This document shows, piece after piece, positions 60,450 to 64,000 of a DNA stretch of 64,000 nucleotides (within the stretch, counting starts at the first letter, position 1; each line of letters starts with the position of its first letter). Position numbers and translations under genes: made by a program. A model generated the notes under the pieces. That model saw nothing but the letters and a program-made list of their open reading frames with translations, made no database searches and was not told where the DNA came from. Source of the stretch: Epiperipatus broadwayi (Eukaryota > Onychophora > Udeonychophora > Euonychophora > Peripatidae); NCBI GenBank assembly GCA_028023455.1, contig JAQFVV010012400.1, positions 13,337,748 to 13,401,747 of the forward strand, written 5' to 3'.

Positions 60450-61263
60450 GTCATCATATAAATAAGGCCAAAAATTTTGTCAGTCATACACATATCTAGA
60501 GTCAGTTTTTGACATATCTAAAAGTCAATCACCTGTTATACGTATTTGTTAATAAAGACAATGCAGTGTTGAGCAGTTTAAGGAGCATACGATAAACTCC
60601 AGCCACAGTCCGACAGAACATCAGCAGTCTGCCCGATAGAAGTAATGCACATCTAATAATTTAAAGCCACCCAAAAAGTGTCTAACTGCCTTGAATAAAA
60701 AGTAGTCTGGAACTGCAACAGAAGCCTAAAATCCAACCGGTTGGTAAAACACACACATGAAACAGCAAACAGAAAGAAGCCACCACATTCCAAAATCCTA
60801 TATGTAATAACATTCTCTTATTCCAATGTTGATATTAATTTAAGTAGCCATTGCAATCTTTGAAGCCTCCAGAGTCAGTACAAAAAGTGAACTCTATAGC
60901 CGCATAAATGAACTATTTATGTGCGTGTTTGAATGCTTGTAATTATTTCAATGCTTTATATTAAATTATATTACTATTGTATATATTATTATAATATGTA
61001 TGTACTTGAGATTATTATAAATCATAGATTAGATTAATTAAGAAGTTTTATAATTAGTTTATAAATTTTAGTAGGTATTTTAGTTAAAATAAATTATCTT
61101 TGAAAATTAATATTTTGTCAGTCAATTCTTTACTGATACCACTAATGAGAGCAGCAATTTATTATATTATCTTTTTGATTGAGCTAGTTGGGATTTCTTA
61201 GGCGCTGAATTAGTTTGTCATCATTCAGGGCATGTTAGTTGCTTTGGTAATTAACTGGCGCCC
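60450..61263 (+). mobile_element. Possible LTR-retroelement 5' LTR/primer-binding-site relic
   Basis: TGGCGCCC at 61256-61263 is the first eight bases of the tRNA-Lys primer-binding site used by many retroelements, and a 5' LTR would end just before it. Upstream are a TATA-like CATATAAATAAGG (about 60454) and AATAAAG (60550) that could be LTR promoter and polyadenylation signals. No second LTR, gag or pol frame is visible within the window and the region after 61263 is not coding. Eight matching bases alone are weak evidence. Confidence 0.25.
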
Positions 61264-62653
61264 GGAGTTTATTTTGAAGCAAAAGTGCTTTGAATGATAG
61301 GTGTTGAATTTTGCAGCTGAGAAGATCTGTGGCCTTGAAACATAGTCATAGTTATACCTCCGGCTTGGTCACAGGCACCCTCTGGATATTATTCTTCTCT
61401 GGCTAAGGGACTGGTGTGAAGCAATACTTAAATTGCATTGGGGCAGATCGAATTTATTAAAATTGTATCATATTTCTTGTGTATAAAAATGTCTTACAAT
61501 TTTGCTTTCACAAGTTTCTATTTTATTAAAGAGTAAAATAAAAATTCATGCTAGATGTTGTTCCTATTCGATCTAACTACCCCACCCGGTTCAATATATT
61601 TATATTAAAATAAAACAAAAATAGTTTGTAATTTTGGGGCTCTGATCTAAGTTTAGGTAACATTATTTTATAGACATAATGATTCTCAAAAGATTTATCA
61701 ATTTATTTTACTATGTCTAAATTTGCTTTACTGTCGTTGTGTTGTAATTGCAGGTCTGTGTTTATATAACAAGTAATGTCTATATATATATAAAATTAAG
61801 GTATTATAGAGCAGTACAATGTAAATTTTAGGACTGATTATCAAATATACAAAAATTTTGTAGTTGACAAAGCAATCACAAAATTTAGTGGGCATAGTAC
61901 CATGTGAAAATATAAATATTTAAAACCGATAGAGATTTCAAATGGTGTGTGTGTGGAAATAACCACAATAATTATGTATATACCATATGGAATTGTATGC
62001 AGGCAAAGAATCAAATTCTAATTCTTGCCTATGCCTTGGTACTTATGCTGTGGAATCAGTAGTTTTGCCATATAAATGAGCTACCTGCAAATAAATTATA
62101 TCTCTATGGGACAATAAATATAACAAGATAGCATCACTGGTGTGCATAAAGAATATAAACATCACTGATGTACACAAAAAAAAATAAAAATGAAGAGATG
62201 AAACTCATTTTATTAGTGATACAGTCAAAGCCTACAATTTCTAGTTTTAGATAGGTAAGAAGGCAATTGCTATGATGACAAATGCATATCTATCTTCTGG
62301 AAATGATTTGTTTTGTATCTTTTATTAGGATAAATCTTTTTCATATAGACACCTTTGAGATTTGATAACTTTTGGGGTACAAGATAAAAATAAATTCATA
62401 TGCGACTTGTTTTGGAGATTCTGAAGCTATGGATTATCTCAGGCAAAAAGTTTTATATATGGTTTGAAAAATAATTTTGTGAGGAATACAAATTATCAAT
62501 GAAGATGTAATTTAGACTTAGTTAATGATAAATTAGAAATTATGAACAAACAATAAAGTAATAATTATGTTGGAAGTTGAAATTTTTTTTTTCTTTATTT
62601 TTTAATGGTAATCACTATTTGTCTTAACCTTATTTTTTTCCTTTGTTTTTCTA
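61264..62653. other. Sequence between possible exons, no gene seen
   Basis: 61264-61450 is less AT-rich than its surroundings (ACCTCCGGCTTGGTCACAGG, CTAAGGGACTGGTGTGAAGC) and looks like an old repeat, but I cannot name it. The remainder to 62653 is AT-rich and would be intron if the two plus-strand exons are real. Confidence 0.35.
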
Positions 62654-62838
62654 GTTTCTATCAATGTAAAGATTTTTGTTCTAACCTTATTAAAACTGAA
62701 GTTATTGTGAAAATTGTGTCTCAAGCCAGTTTTTTAAAAATTCAATATGGTACCAAGGATAATGAACTAAATAAAAAGGAAAATGAATTTTTGCAATTAT
62801 CAAATATGATAAAAAATGAATTTCATTTATATAATTAA
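62654..62838 (+). CDS. Possible 3'-terminal exon of an unidentified plus-strand gene
   Basis: After a good acceptor (TTTGTTTTTCTAG) the frame reads (S)FYQCKDFCSNLIKTEVIV, KIVSQASFLKIQYGTKDNEL, NKKENEFLQLSNMIKNEF then HLYN and TAA. The composition is protein-like: amphipathic, charged, and coiled-coil-like at the end. An AATAAA lies at 62922-62927 in a suitable place for polyadenylation. The family is not recognised. If spliced to the exon at 59438-59545 the junction reads NIG-S-FYQ without a break. Confidence 0.4.
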
Positions 62839-63584
62839 TCAATTATTATACCATACCGATATGCGATGATGTGTACATGTATTTTATGTAAACCTATTGG
62901 AACATATACATAAATCACAATGTAATAAACCAAATTTTGATTTTGTTAATCAACACATAAATGTAAATTTTAATCATTTAAAGGTGATAAGTTAAATATG
63001 TTCAGAAATTATACATATAAGTATGTGTATATATATGTCAATTGTATTGCAAATATCATTGGGTTAAACAGTACTTATATGTAAATTTTAAATCATTTTC
63101 TTGACAATTCAAATGTATTCATTGTAAACTAATGTATCACACGTCTGTGCAAATTATATATATGTGAACCCATTAAGAGATATTGTAAACCATAGTAATA
63201 ACTTCAAATGTTTATAGTAATTTTGTAAATAACAAATGTGGTAATTTTTTTTATGTGTTAATCAAAATCAGAAGGCTTCTAATTGTAGAGCCATATTATA
63301 AGGACATTATTTTCATTTTTTTAATACTGTTATTAATAAACTTGAATTCAATTATTAAAAATTGTATTGCATCATCTCTTGGCCACCATAACAGTACTAG
63401 CTTGTGTTCTGAGATAGATTTGTGTATAACGGCTGATATATAAATGGGATGTTTATTTAGTGCTTAAGGAACATTCCAGTCCGACATTGTCCTGGTTTTG
63501 ACATGAGGATTACATTCTTCAAAGTCCCTGCACTACATTTTATTTTTGTTCAGTCTTATTAAAAATTAAGTACATTAATGGTAC
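62839..63584. other. AT-rich DNA, no gene seen
   Basis: Its first part may be the 3' UTR of the preceding exon. No other feature is supported. Confidence 0.4.
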
Positions 63585-63665
63585 TAAGTGGCCAGAGCAT
63601 TGACAGTGATCAGCATGTTTTAATGTCCCAGCATTATTGTTTTGATTCTTATGTATTCTGATAGA
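63585..63665 (+). mobile_element. Possible decayed tRNA-derived SINE head
   Basis: AAGTGGCCAGAGCATTGAC resembles an A box region (AGTGGTCAGAGCATTGAC type), and about 38 bases downstream GTTTTGATTCTTA resembles a degraded B box (GGTTCGATTCC). The spacing is plausible. It is too diverged to assign to the family of the two dimers. Confidence 0.3.
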
Positions 63666-64000
63666 TGAGCACTTAAGTTAGTGCATCCAAATTATATTTA
63701 AATAATTTCCCAAGCTGGTAATGACTCAATAGTTAGCCTCGTCTACAGAAGACCCATTTCCACCTTCAGTCACCAGATTGACTGCTGATTTATATTTTGT
63801 ATTAATTTATTTTAGTGTTGATCATTCATGATGATGAATGGTTATTTCTACTTGAATGATTACTTATATGTACTACTAATTAATAATGCTGGTGGACATG
63901 TAATTACATTTATAGTTGTTCTAAGGGGTTAGCTGGCTGATCTCTCAGAATTTTTGTTCTCATGCTCTCCTGTAATATATAACATTTTAAATAATCTTAC
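63666..64000. other. Window end, no gene seen
   Basis: Moderately AT-rich sequence with no supported feature. Confidence 0.4.

Noticed and set aside
1-64000. CRISPR arrays, bacterial operons, attachment sites
   Set aside because: No regularly spaced repeats with unique spacers and no bacterial gene organisation. The splice sites and elements are eukaryotic.

Overview
This window looks like nuclear DNA from an AT-rich animal genome. By eye it is roughly three-quarters A+T. It has long introns with GT..AG splice sites and is full of old transposable elements. Nothing bacterial is visible: no operons, and no ribosome-binding sites ahead of the long ORFs. The mix of elements (a Penelope-like element with a hammerhead-ribozyme motif, RTE-like, Jockey-like and CR1/L2-like LINEs, Tigger, hAT, tRNA-derived SINEs) fits an invertebrate such as an arthropod or mollusc. 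I cannot name the lineage from sequence alone.

The one host gene I can identify firmly is INO80D (INO80 chromatin-remodelling complex subunit D) on the minus strand. Eight coding exons run from 37457 down to the stop codon at 7900. They join in phase into about 651 residues covering the acidic middle, the C3Hc3H cysteine/histidine region, the basic KPRKKTKP segment and the acidic and Ser/Thr-rich C-terminus. A 101-nt exon at 21913-22013 has no long ORF and was placed by homology and splice phase. The N-terminal exons were not found and may lie beyond position 64000.

Layout. 1-7.9 kb: 3' flank of INO80D with a decayed Tigger transposon. 7.9-37.5 kb: the INO80D exons. Their introns hold an 87-bp-arm foldback element, a Jockey-like LINE fragment, a 1-kb inverted-repeat element (E1), and an RTE-like LINE. 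That LINE is split by a GATA microsatellite, a palindromic SINE dimer, three inverted-repeat elements nested inside one another (E2 > E3 > E4) and a 450-bp inverted-repeat element. 38-39.5 kb: a fifth inverted-repeat element (E5). 40-40.3 kb: a second palindromic SINE dimer. 40.4-50.4 kb: a minus-strand Penelope-like element split by a 6.1-kb insertion that itself contains a hAT relic. 50.4-53.0 kb: a plus-strand Penelope-like copy. 53.0-55.1 kb: a minus-strand CR1/L2-type LINE 5' half. 55-64 kb: mostly featureless AT-rich DNA with a possible two-exon plus-strand gene end (59438-62838), a possible retroelement primer-binding site (61256) and small repeats.

The most unusual observation is the E1-E5 family. 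All five end in inverted repeats whose extreme tip is GGT or a close variant. A variable tract of about 25 bp follows, different in every element but matched between the two ends of the same element, and then a shared core (TGATGGCGCTGTTT). E3 and E4 have perfect 8-bp target duplications. The second is a tRNA-derived SINE that occurs twice as a head-to-head palindrome, which suggests the dimer itself may be the unit that moved.
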